Below are positions 24,623 through 33,462 of a stretch of 64,000 nucleotides of DNA, piece after piece. The notes beneath the pieces are model-generated. The model saw only the letters and a program-made list of their open reading frames with translations. It was not told where the DNA came from and searched no databases. The stretch is from CAVQCX01 sp963775335. Its GTDB lineage: Bacteria; Pseudomonadota; Gammaproteobacteria; Chromatiales; Chromatiaceae. The stretch's first letter is position 1. Each line of letters opens with the position of its first letter. Location: the NCBI GenBank assembly GCA_963775335.1, contig CAVZIJ010000003.1:1798001-1862000 (forward strand). Reading direction: 5' to 3'. The translations under genes and the position numbers were made by a program.

Positions 24623-24625
24623 TTA

Positions 24626-26550
24626 GTGCCAGGCCGAAAACCTCTGTTTTCCTCGGGACACCGGACAGAAATAGTCAGGTAAGACGCTGATCCAGCGATG
24701 GAGACAGCGATAATTTTCCCGTTCGAACAGAAAAAATGAAAATCGCTCGCACTTGAGCGAATCGGGGGGCAAACCAACCCTGCGCGGGCCATTGCGCAAA
24801 ACCCGATTGCTGCTTAAGCCGCTTTTTTGTCAGCTCCGCGCTTTCGCTGTTCGGCCTCGCGCTCCTGTTGACGCAACAGCGCTCCGAGTCGTTGTATATT
24901 GCGGGCCACCACTGCCAGAGCCACATAGCGCTTGAAGCCCTCGATGCCGTGGTCGGGACACTTGTCCAGCCCGTGGACCCCTAAGGCGTTGATGGCCGAT
25001 TCCACCGCAGAGTGCTGCCTGCGTAGCGCAGTGAATTCCGGATCGGACTCGCGTAGCTGCTCGGTCTGCGTGAGTCGACCTTTCTTGGGTAGCGCCACGC
25101 AGTCCAAGCGCTCTTTCAACTCTTGCTGATTGGATGGACTGTGAAAGCCCTTGTCCATGCTCACAGCGCGTAGCCGAGGATAACGATCCTGGGTCTCCTT
25201 CACCGTGACTACAGCCACTTGGTCGTCAGTGCACTTTTGCATAACCAAATGGTGTAGGATGAACCGATCGCTGTCTTCGACCACGTTGACACGCAATCCC
25301 AGCTCCACAGGTACCCCTGCCTTGCCCTTGCTAATCCATTCGGTATGGGGCTCGAAGAGCGAGAACACTTTCTCCTCGTGAGGGATCACCTCACCCCGGA
25401 GCACTCGCCGATCGATTTGATCGATCTGACGCTCGGCATGATGCATGAATTCGTCGAGCTCGGATAATCTGGCCATGACCAGCGGATCATGCGGGCAGAG
25501 TTGCTGGCGGGTCATCTCGGCACGCTCCAGATGTCCTTGGGCCATGTTCAGGTACAGGCGGTGGGCGTCCCGAATCTCTTGTTGCTTTTGTTGGCGTTTG
25601 GCTTCGTCCTTGGAAGTCGACCGCTTGAGCTGTTGCACTTTGCGATACTGACGCTTGAACTGACGCTGGTGATACTGGTGTTGCCGCCATCCCTCAAGGC
25701 CGTATTCCGTGGCCAGATCTGCGCTGATCCCAATAACCTTGCGGATGGCATCGAGCAGCAGATTCGTATCGGTGGGAAAATGCACGTCGGTCTCCACCAC
25801 GAAGGAGTCAATGCGAGCGAGCAGACCTTCGTCGGGGCTTTTTTTTAGCGCTTGGTGCCCCGCCCGGACCACCTCTTGATTGATACGGTCGAGAATCTCG
25901 GGGGTAAACAGTCGCAGGTTGTCCTTGAGCGTCTGAATCTCATAGCGAGTCTCATCCAGCCAGTCGCTGTGGCCGAGCATCTGCCTGAGGGTTTTGTGCT
26001 GGTTGGCAAGCTCGTGAATGCGGTCATAATCCGCGTTCAAGCCCAGCCGCAGGACACCGAGCACCAAGATGCTCCATTGCGTCATCCCGGGACGCCCAGT
26101 ATTCGGATCGGCCTTGCCAGCCTGGCCCGTGCCACGCTTATCCGGGAGCACATCCTGGAGTATTTCAAACACCCGCTCGCGCACCTCAGCAGTCATATAA
26201 ATGTGCTGCAATCCCCTCAGCAGCTGCGGAATATCATCTCGCGACTTCGGGTCAAGCTCTATGGCGCCGATCTCCGCTTCACCAATCTGCATCTGTGGCT
26301 CAATGATCTTGCGCATTTTTTCACCTGTCGAAGATTGCCGGGTTCTTGGCTTCGTAAGTTTCGTCCATGTTCTGCGCGGTTACCCCAGAATCCCCAAATA
26401 TATCGAAAAAACAGTATGTTATCAATTTGTTGCGTGACAAAGTTGGGCCAAGTTGGGGTATCGGCCGACGTCGATGGTGTTATTCTTCAAGGGCCGGCAT
26501 GTAGACCAACACATTGTTTTATAATACTTTTTTGCTTTCTGTCCAGGCAC
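24626..26550 (-). mobile_element. ISNCY/ISDol1-type insertion sequence nested in the IS66 transposon
   Basis: The ends GTGCCAGGCC (24626) and, inverted, GTGCCTGGAC (from 26550) are imperfect repeats. TAGTTA flanks both sides (24620-24625 and 26551-26556), a 6-bp duplication. Removing the element and one TAGTTA restores the IS66 right end GGGTGAGTAGTTAC exactly. It is 1925 bp long with one minus-strand transposase. The intact IS66 reconstruction shows this was the later insertion. Confidence 0.9.
24814..26316 (-). CDS. ISNCY-family (ISDol1 group) transposase
   Basis: This 500-residue transposase resembles the family usually annotated ISNCY: SRDDIPQLLRGLQHIY at the N-terminus, LGVLRLGLNADYDRIHELAN, the catalytic-looking ETDVHFPTDTNLLLDAIRK, the basic glutamine-rich linker and EKVFSLFEPHTEWISKGKAG. 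Near the C-terminus, DKGFHS, LPKKGRLTQ and the acidic HSAVESAINALGVHGLDKC are shared with the second copy at 43805-45268. The frame is complete. It is the only gene of its element. Confidence 0.88.
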   Translation of the reverse strand: MRKIIEPQMQIGEAEIGAIELDPKSRDDIPQLLRGLQHIYMTAEVRERVFEILQDVLPDKRGTGQAGKADPNTGRPGMTQWSILVLGVLRLGLNADYDRIHELANQHKTLRQMLGHSDWLDETRYEIQTLKDNLRLFTPEILDRINQEVVRAGHQALKKSPDEGLLARIDSFVVETDVHFPTDTNLLLDAIRKVIGISADLATEYGLEGWRQHQYHQRQFKRQYRKVQQLKRSTSKDEAKRQQKQQEIRDAHRLYLNMAQGHLERAEMTRQQLCPHDPLVMARLSELDEFMHHAERQIDQIDRRVLRGEVIPHEEKVFSLFEPHTEWISKGKAGVPVELGLRVNVVEDSDRFILHHLVMQKCTDDQVAVVTVKETQDRYPRLRAVSMDKGFHSPSNQQELKERLDCVALPKKGRLTQTEQLRESDPEFTALRRQHSAVESAINALGVHGLDKCPDHGIEGFKRYVALAVVARNIQRLGALLRQQEREAEQRKRGADKKAA

Positions 26551-26557
26551 TAGTTAC

Positions 26558-26842
26558 GTTTCTGGACTGTTCGTATGGCTTTCGCCCAGGACGCAGTGCG
26601 CACGATGCGCTGCGGCGGGTGGCGCAGGTCATGACCAACGAAGGGACGCAGTGGGTGGTGGAGGCCGACATCAAGGGCTTCTTCGACCATGTTTCGCACG
26701 CCCACCTAGTTCGGTTTCTGGAGCAGCGTATCGACGACCCGAAGTTGTTGCGGATCGTGCAGCGCTTCCTCAAGGCGGGCATCCTGGAAGACGGCGTGTT
26801 CACGGCAAGCGTTGAGGGAACCCCGCAAGGGGGCCTGGTCAC
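26558..26842 (+). pseudogene. ltrA: Group II intron reverse transcriptase, second segment (truncated)
   Basis: After the duplicated GTTTCTGG the frame continues DCSYGFRPGRSAHDAL, then VVEADIKGFFDHVSHAHL (RT3) and VFTASVEGTPQGG (RT4). It breaks at GTPQGG near 26842, exactly where the catalytic YADD and the maturase domain should follow. From there the plus strand is antisense to a serine recombinase. The protein is therefore lost twice over: split by the IS66 transposon and truncated by the recombinase element. Confidence 0.8.
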
Positions 26843-28493
26843 GCCCCGAACGCAAAAGGTAACTTGCGGCGTTGGTCGGCGACAAACGACCGGCGGGAGG
26901 CGGTGTGTCATTGCCTGCGGGCGTGGCCGGTACCGGGATCGAGTGGCGAATAATGATCGTGTCGTCACCGACGAGCACCTCTTTGACCAAGAGTCTCACG
27001 ATGCGTTGGCGTTCCGCAACGTCAAGCGTTTGAGCCGAAGAGCGCAGCCGTGTCAGGAATGTGGTCAGCGTTTCGCTCAAGCGCAGATAAGCCGCACGGC
27101 TGTGGGTTTGATCGGTAATGGCCTTCAGCTCCATCTGCAGGGTCTGCGCGCGCCGACGCAGCTCCGGCGTTCGGGCGCGCAGTTCTTCCAGCGAGATCAG
27201 CGCTTCCTGATAAGCGCTCACCAGCCGCTCGATGCTCTTGGACGTGCGCGCCAGCTCACGCTGCAGGGACTCCTCCCGGCGCTTTGTCGGTTCGGCGTCT
27301 CGGGCTGCGGCCAGGCGCTGCTCGATCTCGTTGAGAATGAGCGCCGGATCTTCCAGCAGATTGAGGACCTCCTCCCACACCAGCTGATCGAGCAGATCCT
27401 GGCGCACGGGTCGGTTGTCACACAAGGGTCCGTTCAAATGGCGCCAGCCGTCGGAGCCGAGACAGCGGTAGTAATGGATCTTGCGTGCGCTGGTGCGGGT
27501 CGAGGTCCTGCACATGCCGTAACCGCACTTGCTGCAGCTCACCAGCCCTTGCACGATGCTCCATTCAACCGTGCGCCGGGGCGAGAGTTGTTTGTTCTGC
27601 TGCAACCGCTCTTGAGCGAGGTCGAATACCGCATCGCCGACGATGGCCGGCACCGGGATCTCGATCCATTCCTCGCGTGGGCGCTCTTGACTCGCACTGT
27701 TGCGTGCGGCATGCCCCCCGCGCAAACGCAACGCACGCGTAACACGCTGGCGCTCCGCTTGTTTGGTCTTGCCGAAGCAGGCCAGGCCCTTGTAGGCCGG
27801 ATTGCGCAGCATCGCCCACACCGTGGATCGCTCCCAGCGCGACAGACGCTTGCGCGTTGGCACGCCCTGCTCGTTGAGGCGGCGCACGATCGCCGCAATG
27901 CTCAATCCACTGCTCGTGTACCACGCATAGACCTGGCGCACGATAACGGCCTGCGCTTCGATGATCTCGTAGTACGCGGCGCTCTCCTGGGTCTTGCGCA
28001 CGTAGCGATAGCCATAGGGTGCGCCGGAGAGCACGTTCACGTCCCCGTGCTGAGCCCGATGTCGTTTGCCCCGACGCGAGCGCTCCAGGATCTGGGCGCG
28101 CTCGTACTCTGCAATCATGCCTTGGAACTGCACCAGCAATTGATCTTCCGCCGTCTCTCCCTGGGGCGCCTTGACGAAGACTGTCTCCACGCCCTGGCGC
28201 GCGAGCTCTTCCATCAGCAAGACTTGATAGGCGTACTTGCGGCTCAGACGGTCCGGAGAATATACCAGCACCGCTTCCAATTGCCCCTCCGCAGCCAGGT
28301 CGCGTATGCGCTCGAGTCCGGGACGCTCAAGGCTCGCGCCGCTAAACCCTTCGTCTTCGAACAGCCATTCTCGGGGTACCTGGTAGCCGTGTTCCTGCGC
28401 GAAGGCCATCAGGGCCGCCGTCTGGCTGGTAATAGTGTGTTCCTCCTTTTGCTGGGCGGAGGAGACTCGGGCGTAAATCGCGGCACTCTTCAT
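26706..28493 (-). CDS. Large serine recombinase, C-terminus running into the intron
   Basis: This recombinase of about 595 residues starts at MKSAAIYARVSS (ATG at 28493), with the nucleophile Ser at residue 11. It has the resolvase core (LVYSPDRLSRKYAYQ), the recombinase domain (GAPYGYRYV ... WAMLRNPAYKG), a zinc ribbon (LVSCSKCGYGM ... YYRCLGSDG) and a long coiled coil. The frame stays open past the likely natural end (near SYLLRSGRD) and uses about 45 codons antisense to the reverse transcriptase before stopping at 26706. Upstream it is in frame with a nucleotidyltransferase fragment, so a fusion from 28709 could be made. Such enzymes move or integrate DNA circles. Confidence 0.85.
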   Translation of the reverse strand: MKSAAIYARVSSAQQKEEHTITSQTAALMAFAQEHGYQVPREWLFEDEGFSGASLERPGLERIRDLAAEGQLEAVLVYSPDRLSRKYAYQVLLMEELARQGVETVFVKAPQGETAEDQLLVQFQGMIAEYERAQILERSRRGKRHRAQHGDVNVLSGAPYGYRYVRKTQESAAYYEIIEAQAVIVRQVYAWYTSSGLSIAAIVRRLNEQGVPTRKRLSRWERSTVWAMLRNPAYKGLACFGKTKQAERQRVTRALRLRGGHAARNSASQERPREEWIEIPVPAIVGDAVFDLAQERLQQNKQLSPRRTVEWSIVQGLVSCSKCGYGMCRTSTRTSARKIHYYRCLGSDGWRHLNGPLCDNRPVRQDLLDQLVWEEVLNLLEDPALILNEIEQRLAAARDAEPTKRREESLQRELARTSKSIERLVSAYQEALISLEELRARTPELRRRAQTLQMELKAITDQTHSRAAYLRLSETLTTFLTRLRSSAQTLDVAERQRIVRLLVKEVLVGDDTIIIRHSIPVPATPAGNDTPPPAGRLSPTNAASYLLRSGRDQAPLRGSLNACREHAVFQDARLEEALHDPQQLRVVDTLLQKPN

Positions 28494-28709
28494 GCCGAAC
28501 AGCTTTTCCAAACCCTCTTTCAACGTGAAGTAGGCCTGTGCGTAGTGGGCGGGCGGCACATCGTCGAATTCGACCAGAAAATCGAGGTCGCTCGTGGCAG
28601 GGTTGAAATCGCCCCGGACGGCGGAGCCGAAGACGTCCAGCCGCCGTGCACCGGATTGCCGGCACAGGGCAGCGACTTGGTCGCGGTGCATGTCGATAAG
28701 GTTCGTCAT
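28494..28709 (-). pseudogene. N-terminal part of an MNT-type nucleotidyltransferase fused to the recombinase
   Basis: From the ATG at 28709, 72 codons encode a minimal nucleotidyltransferase: LDVFGSAVRGDFNPATSDLD has the G-S-x-x-R-G-D and D-x-D motifs, followed by FLVEF. It ends at GLEKLFG, where family members go on with RPVDLV. Here the recombinase ATG follows directly and in frame. MNT proteins act as antitoxins with HEPN partners, but no HEPN gene and no C-terminal half are in the window. Either the recombinase cut the gene, or a chimeric protein is produced. Confidence 0.75.
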
Positions 28710-28774
28710 GAGGCCATCATGGCGTGAGGACGGCACTCAGAGAATAAAGGATCGTCAGCAGGCTTCGGCATCCC

Positions 28775-31100
28775 CTATCCGATAGGCAGGGTCTGATCCG
28801 GCTTGGCCGACTCCTCCATGCAATACCCCGCGATGGCGTCGAGGAAGGCGGCGCCGTATTTCTCCAGCTTGGCTTGTCCCACGCCGCTGATGGCGAGCAG
28901 GGCCGCTTCGTCGAGCGGCTTGCGGCGGGCCATCTGTATGAGCGTGGCGTCGCCGAAGACGATGTAGGGGGGCTTGCCCTCGGCATCGGCCAGGCGCTTG
29001 CGAAGCGCACGCAACTCCTCGAACAGGGTCTCGTCGTAGGGCCCTTGGGCGTGGGCGGCGGGGCGCTTGGTCTTCCTGATCTTTTCCTTGATCCGGGGCC
29101 GGGCGAGCTCCAGGGTTTGCTCGCCGCGCAGCAGGGGACGGGCGGCTTGCGTGAGCTTGAGCACCGAGTAGCTGGCGATGTCCTGCTCCAGGAAGCCGTG
29201 GTGGATGAGCTGGCGGATGATGGAGGTCCACTCGGCCTCGCTCTTGTCGGCGCCGATGCCGTAGGTGCTCAGCCGGTCTTGACCGAGGGCGCGGATGCGC
29301 TCGGTGTCGGCGCCGCGTAGCACGTCGATGACTTGGCGGATACCGAAACGCTGGCCCACGCGGTAGACGCAGGAGAGCGCCTTGCGCGCGTCTTCGGTGG
29401 CGTCGAAGCGCTCGGGCGGATCGAGGCAGAACGTCGCAGTTGGCGCAGTGGTAGGCATGGGTAGGGATCGTTGCGATCCCCTCACCCCTGCCCTCTCCCT
29501 GAGGGAGAGGGGGCAAGAGGGCGTCGGTGCTTGGGGCGGTCTCGGCGGCTGGCGGATCGTTTCGCGCGGGCGGAGGAATCGTTTCGATCCCCTCACCCCT
29601 GCCCTCTCCCTGGGGGAGAGGGGGCAAGAGGGCGGCGGTGCTTGGGGTGGTCTCGGCGGCTGGCGGATCGTTGCGCGCGGGCGGAGGAATCGTTTCGATC
29701 CCCTCACCCCTGCCCTCTCCCTGGGGGAGAGGGGGCAAGAGGGCGTCGGTGCTTGGGGCGGTCTCGGCGGCTGGCGGATCGTTTCGCGCGGGCGGAGGAA
29801 CCGTTTCGATCCCCTCACCCCTGCCCTCTCCCTGGGGGAGAGGGTGGAAATCGGTGTCGCTGCTTGGGGTGTGTGCTGCCGCCGGCAGATATTTCCGTGA
29901 GGCGGACTGCAGGGTCTCGCCGAAGTAGTTGAGCAGGACCTGTCGGCGGCAGGTGACGGCCTCGGCCAGGGCCACCATGGCGTTGAGCTTGTGGATCTCG
30001 ACGCGCCGCTGCTCGGGATTCTCGTTGTTCTCGATCAGGCCCCGGGCCGTGGCCACGTCCTGTAGCCCGAACAGCAGCAGGGCCTCGGAGGGGAGGCCGT
30101 CGCGCCCGGCGCGGCCGGTCTCTTGGTAGTAGCCCTCTATGTGCTTGGGCATGTCGTAGTGCACCACGAAGCGCACGTTGGGCTTGTCGATCCCCATGCC
30201 GAAGGCGACGGTGGCGACCACCACCTGAATCTCGTCGCGCAGGAACCCGTCCTGCACGCTCTCGCGCTGTCGGGCGCCCAGGCCCGCGTGATAGGGGGCC
30301 GCGCGGATGCCCTGTCGCGCCAGGTGGTCCGCGACCTCTTCCACCCTCTTGCGCGACAGGGCGTACACGATGCCGGACTGGTCTCGCCGGTTGGCAAGAA
30401 AACGCATCAGCTGGTCGAACGGCCTGTGCTTCTCGAGCACCGTGTAGCGGATGTTGGGCCGGTCGAATCCGGTGACGTGCCGATGGGCGTGGCTCAGACC
30501 CAGCACGCGGACGATGTCCTCGCGGGTCTGGACATCGGCGGTGGCGGTGAGGGCCACCAGCGGCACATCGGGGAAGCGCTCGCGCAGCACGCCGAGCGCG
30601 GCGTATTCCGGGCGGAAGTCGTGGCCCCACTGGGAGACGCAGTGGGCCTCGTCGATGGCGAAGAGGGCGATGTCGACGGTCTCGAGCCGATCGAGGAAGC
30701 CGCCGCTGATCAGCCGCTCGGGGCTGATGTAGAGCAGATCCAACTGGTGGGCGTGCAGGCGCGCCAGCACCCGGCGGGCCTCGTCCGAGCCGAGGCTCGA
30801 GTTGTAGAAGGCGGCGGCCACGCCGTTGGCGACCAGGGCGTCGACCTGGTCCTTCATCAGCGAGATCAGCGGTGAGACCACGATGCCGACGCCCGCGCGG
30901 TGCAGCGCGGGGATCTGGTAGCAGAGCGATTTGCCCCCGCCGGTGGGCATCAGGACGAAGCAATCCTCGCCCGCGATCAGCTGCTCGATGATCCGCTGCT
31001 GGTGCGGGCGAAAGCCGTCGTACCCGTAGACCCGGCGCAGGGTCGCGTGGATGGCGACGGAGATGTCGGAGGCGGGGCGCGAAGGCGGGGCGGAGCTCAT
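28775..31100 (-). pseudogene. recQ: ATP-dependent DNA helicase RecQ, frameshifted and repeat-expanded
   Basis: From the ATG at 31100 the helicase core is normal: Walker A MPTGGGKSLCYQ near residue 51, FAIDEAHCVSQWGHDFRP near 142 and the motif VI region GYYQETGRAGRDG near 330. The zinc-binding region begins with CRRQVLLNYFGE. Then about 140 residues of PLPQGEGRGEG repeats intervene before the next cysteines (CANCD) appear. Directly after CANCD an extra base (within 29428-29433) shifts the frame. The RQC part (CLDPPERFDATEDARKALSC) and the HRDC domain (LAISGVGQAKLEKYG) continue in the other frame to the TAG at 28775. It may be a true pseudogene or a base-call error. RecQ unwinds DNA in recombination repair. 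Confidence 0.8.
29475..29844. repeat. Tandem 111-bp repeat with palindromic core inside recQ
   Basis: The block GATCCCCTCACCCCTGCCCT starts at 29475, 29586, 29697 and 29808, spaced exactly 111 bases. That makes three full units and one partial. Each holds the palindrome CTCTCCCTGGGGGAGAG or close. 111 is a multiple of three, so each unit adds 37 in-frame residues to RecQ. The core is the same dispersed repeat seen at 47917-47946 / 50319-50433 and, in variant form, at 57414-57455. Confidence 0.9.
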
Positions 31101-31159
31101 GGGGGGATTCTACCCGGACGGGTCGGGCGACAGCAGCGGCGATAGAGCGCTCGGCGTTT

Positions 31160-31190
31160 CCCGGATTTCGCCGCGCTTCATCCAGGCTAC
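31160..31190. repeat. Dispersed short repeat, CCGGATTTCG...GGCTAC type
   Basis: CCCGGATTTCGCCGCGCTTC followed by ATCCAGGCTAC lies between recQ and the next gene. Related copies lie at 39418-39450 and 42730-42760. The outer bases (CCCGGAT and ATCCAGG/GTCCGGG) are inverted repeats, so the unit can fold like a REP sequence. All three copies are intergenic. Confidence 0.65.
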
Positions 31191-31212
31191 GAGCGTTACT
31201 CTATCGAGCGCC

Positions 31213-32061
31213 TCAGGGTCGGGGCTGTTGTTCCCGGGCCAGACGTTCGCGGATCGCATCCGGGGTCTGCGGGTTGCGCGCGAGCCCGGTTGCGATGCCG
31301 AGGTTCTGGTCGCGCTTGTCGTAGAGCTCGGTCAGGATCTCGGGCGGGGTGTTGAGGTGGCTGGCCAGGGTGGAGAGGAAATAGTCGGAGTAGGGGTGGT
31401 GGCGGTAGACCCAGACCAGGGTCGCGGCGGAGGTGTCGGGGTTTCTCACGGCGCTCAGGGCGACGCCCAGGTCGGGGCTGCGAGCGAGCCGGTCGAGCAC
31501 TTGCGGTGGGGCGAAGCGGCTTCGGGCCAGCGGGATCAGCTGGGTGCGGTCGTTGGTCGCGGCTGCCCGCTCGGTGATCAGGCGGGCCTCGTCGCCGGGA
31601 TGCTGCGCCAGCAGACGCTCCAGGCTATCCGTGTTGGCGCGGATCGCTTCCTGATCGCGGCGGGCAGCGGCGTCACGAGTGGCATTGAGCGCGGCGGTGC
31701 GATACCAGCCGACCGCTTGGAATCCCAGGACGCCCAAGATCCCCAGCGCCGCGAGCGCGACGCCGAAGGCCCGGGTGCGTTCGCGGGGGCCGGGTGGGCG
31801 CCGGGCCCCCAGCTGGCCGAGCACGGCCCCCAGCAGCCCCGGCACCAGGGCGACCAGCGGCAGGAAGATGAACCCGAGGCCGGCGGTGGAGCTCCTGGAT
31901 TCCATGATGCCCAGGGTGCCGACGACGAACGACGCGACGTAGCCGTACAGGCCGTAAAGGGCGGGTCGGCGCCAACGCCCGCCCGGATCGACCGCCGCGA
32001 GCACGAGGCAGGTCAGGAGGAACAGGCCGGGAACGATCCAGAACGGGAGCAGGCTGAGCAT
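31213..32061 (-). CDS. Membrane protein with C-terminal helical repeats
   Basis: This 282-residue protein has three or four hydrophobic helices in its first half: LPFWIVPGLFLLTCLVLAAV, then ALYGLYGYVASFVVGTLG, GFIFLPLVALVPGLLGAVLG and VALAALGILGVLGFQAVG. The C-terminal soluble half (about residues 165-275) is built of short helix pairs with the pattern APPQVLDRLARSPD, NTPPEILTELYDKRD and QTPDAIRERLA. That resembles the leucine-rich-variant or HEAT-like repeats of proteins that judge neighbours or substrates. The gene stands alone upstream of recQ. The function is unknown. Confidence 0.65.
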   Translation of the reverse strand: MLSLLPFWIVPGLFLLTCLVLAAVDPGGRWRRPALYGLYGYVASFVVGTLGIMESRSSTAGLGFIFLPLVALVPGLLGAVLGQLGARRPPGPRERTRAFGVALAALGILGVLGFQAVGWYRTAALNATRDAAARRDQEAIRANTDSLERLLAQHPGDEARLITERAAATNDRTQLIPLARSRFAPPQVLDRLARSPDLGVALSAVRNPDTSAATLVWVYRHHPYSDYFLSTLASHLNTPPEILTELYDKRDQNLGIATGLARNPQTPDAIRERLAREQQPRP

Positions 32062-32169
32062 CGGGGACGCGGGCGGTCTCGCTGAGGACTTCCGTGGATT
32101 CTACGGGAGACGGGCCGGCCGCGGAGCGTGCATCACTTGTTGCCCCGCCGAGACGGCAGCGGCGGCCGG

Positions 32170-32448
32170 TCAGTCGCGCACCAGCTCGCGCAGTATCTCG
32201 GCGGCATGGTGTACCGGCAGGGAGAAGGGGCCCTCGTCGGGTAGGAACTGCGCGCGGCAGCGCGGGATCAGGGCGGCGTAGCGTCGTCCCATGGCGGGGG
32301 GCAGCGTGCGGTCGGCCTCGCCGTGCCAGAGCAGGGTCTCGGTGGGCGCCCGAGACGCGTCGATGTCCCAGCGTCGGGTGAAAAGATAAAGCCCCCAGGC
32401 CGGTCCGCGGCCGCCTTGCCGGAACGCGCCGAAGACTGCGGGGGCCAT
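32170..32448 (-). pseudogene. C-terminal remnant of an alpha/beta hydrolase
   Basis: The 92 residues from the ATG at 32448 contain LLWHGEADRTLPPAMGRRYA, the acid-residue strand of alpha/beta hydrolases, and FLPDEGPFSLPVHHAAEIL, the last catalytic loop. In that loop the usual G-H is G-P, so the catalytic histidine is lost. The frame continues upstream to about 32541 with plausible protein (LSAPDQVELPDGRR) but no start codon. The N-terminal half with the nucleophile elbow is absent. I read this as a decayed gene. Confidence 0.6.
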
Positions 32449-32586
32449 CCGGCGTCCGTCCGGCAGCTCAACCTGATCAGGCGCGCTCAGGGAAGGGGCA
32501 CGGGGTTGAGAGTGAGGGAGCAGGCGCCGGCTCGGACCAGACCGGCGCGGCCAGAGCCGTGCCCCACGCTCCCCAGTCGGCGCGGC

Positions 32587-33198
32587 TCAGATCCCGAACG
32601 CCTTCTTGACGGCATCCAGGTTCAGCGCCTTGAGATAGGCGTCGACCGGCTCCTGGGACGCGAGATCGCTACCGCGCACCTGGACCAGCACGCGGTTGGC
32701 CAGCAGCAGGCTGATCTCCCAGTCGTGGCTGTCGGCCTCGTGCTTGATCAGCCCGCGCTCACCACCCAGGTGATATGGCTTGGTGCCGGGCTGGGCGTTC
32801 ATCAGCATGGGGTTGGTGATCATCGCCGACATCATGGCCAGCAGCGGGGAGTCGGCGGTGATCTCGATATCCACCGATCCGTCGCCGTCCGTCTTGTGAT
32901 AGCTGCGCGACACGTGGCTTCCGCCACCCATCATCGCCATGCCTGCGCTCTGGGATTGGATGTCGTCGGCCGTCCATCCCGCCAGAGGCTCGGGCAGCAG
33001 CTTGCCGTAAAGGGTATCGAGCTTCTGCTGGATCTCGACCACGGCACCTTGCAGATCTTGCAGCGCCTGGCGCAGGTCCCCGGTCCCATAGGCCTTGGCG
33101 CCCTGGCCGATCTGGTCGCTTATCTCGTCGGCGCCCGCCAGGAGAGGGGTGGTCGCGAGGGCAGCGAGCAGCACGGGACGGAACAGATATTTGGTCAT
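32587..33198 (-). CDS. Exported protein of unknown function
   Basis: This 203-residue protein has a signal peptide (MTKYLFRPVLLAALATTPLL, cleaved near AGA). A helical region follows (ALQDLQGAVVEIQQKLDTLY), then a beta-rich domain with methionine- and glycine-rich stretches (SAGMAMMGGGSHVSRSY, LLAMMSAMITNPMLMN). The ending NRVLVQVRGSDLASQEPVDAYLKALN looks like the last strand and helix of a compact periplasmic domain. Homologues of similar length are familiar as hypothetical proteins, but I cannot name a family. It is transcribed alone. Confidence 0.65.
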   Translation of the reverse strand: MTKYLFRPVLLAALATTPLLAGADEISDQIGQGAKAYGTGDLRQALQDLQGAVVEIQQKLDTLYGKLLPEPLAGWTADDIQSQSAGMAMMGGGSHVSRSYHKTDGDGSVDIEITADSPLLAMMSAMITNPMLMNAQPGTKPYHLGGERGLIKHEADSHDWEISLLLANRVLVQVRGSDLASQEPVDAYLKALNLDAVKKAFGI

Positions 33199-33462
33199 GA
33201 TGGCTTTGCTCTCCGAGTGTGGGTGACAGGACAGGACCGGGTGGGCCCCCGGTCGATGAGGGGTCGAGCGCCGCTCGGGCCGCGAGCACCCGCGGCGGGA
33301 CTCAGGGGTGCGCGGATGCCCGAAGGCGCCTCGGCTTCGCCGCGAGCCGCAGCCGGACTCGGCGGGCCATTATCGGACCGAGCCGGGAGATATTCAAACG
33401 AGGCGATCGCGGCCCGGGCGGACCCTCCCGCGCCTTGGCAGGGACTTGCCGAGAGGCACCGG

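Larger units (their letters stand above)
22343..26557 (+). mobile_element. IS66-type transposon with DNA methylase passenger, itself interrupted
   Basis: The left end is GTAACTACTCACCC at 22343. The right end is the complement GGGTGAG-TAGTTA-C, now split between 24613-24625 and 26557 by a nested element. The element sits between two copies of GTTTCTGG (22335-22342 and 26558-26565), an 8-bp duplication typical of IS66. Without the nested insert it would be about 2.28 kb. It carries an adenine methylase gene and one transposase, both reading rightward. The insertion split the intron reverse transcriptase. Confidence 0.9.

Noticed and set aside
26514..28727. 737-codon plus-strand frame that joins the intron protein to later sequence
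   Set aside because: After the intron motif GTPQGG the frame is purely antisense to the serine recombinase. Only the first part is real.
29475..29844. Regularly spaced repeats that could suggest a CRISPR array
   Set aside because: The units are contiguous 111-bp tandem copies whose supposed spacers are themselves nearly identical. They are coding within recQ and no cas gene is present.
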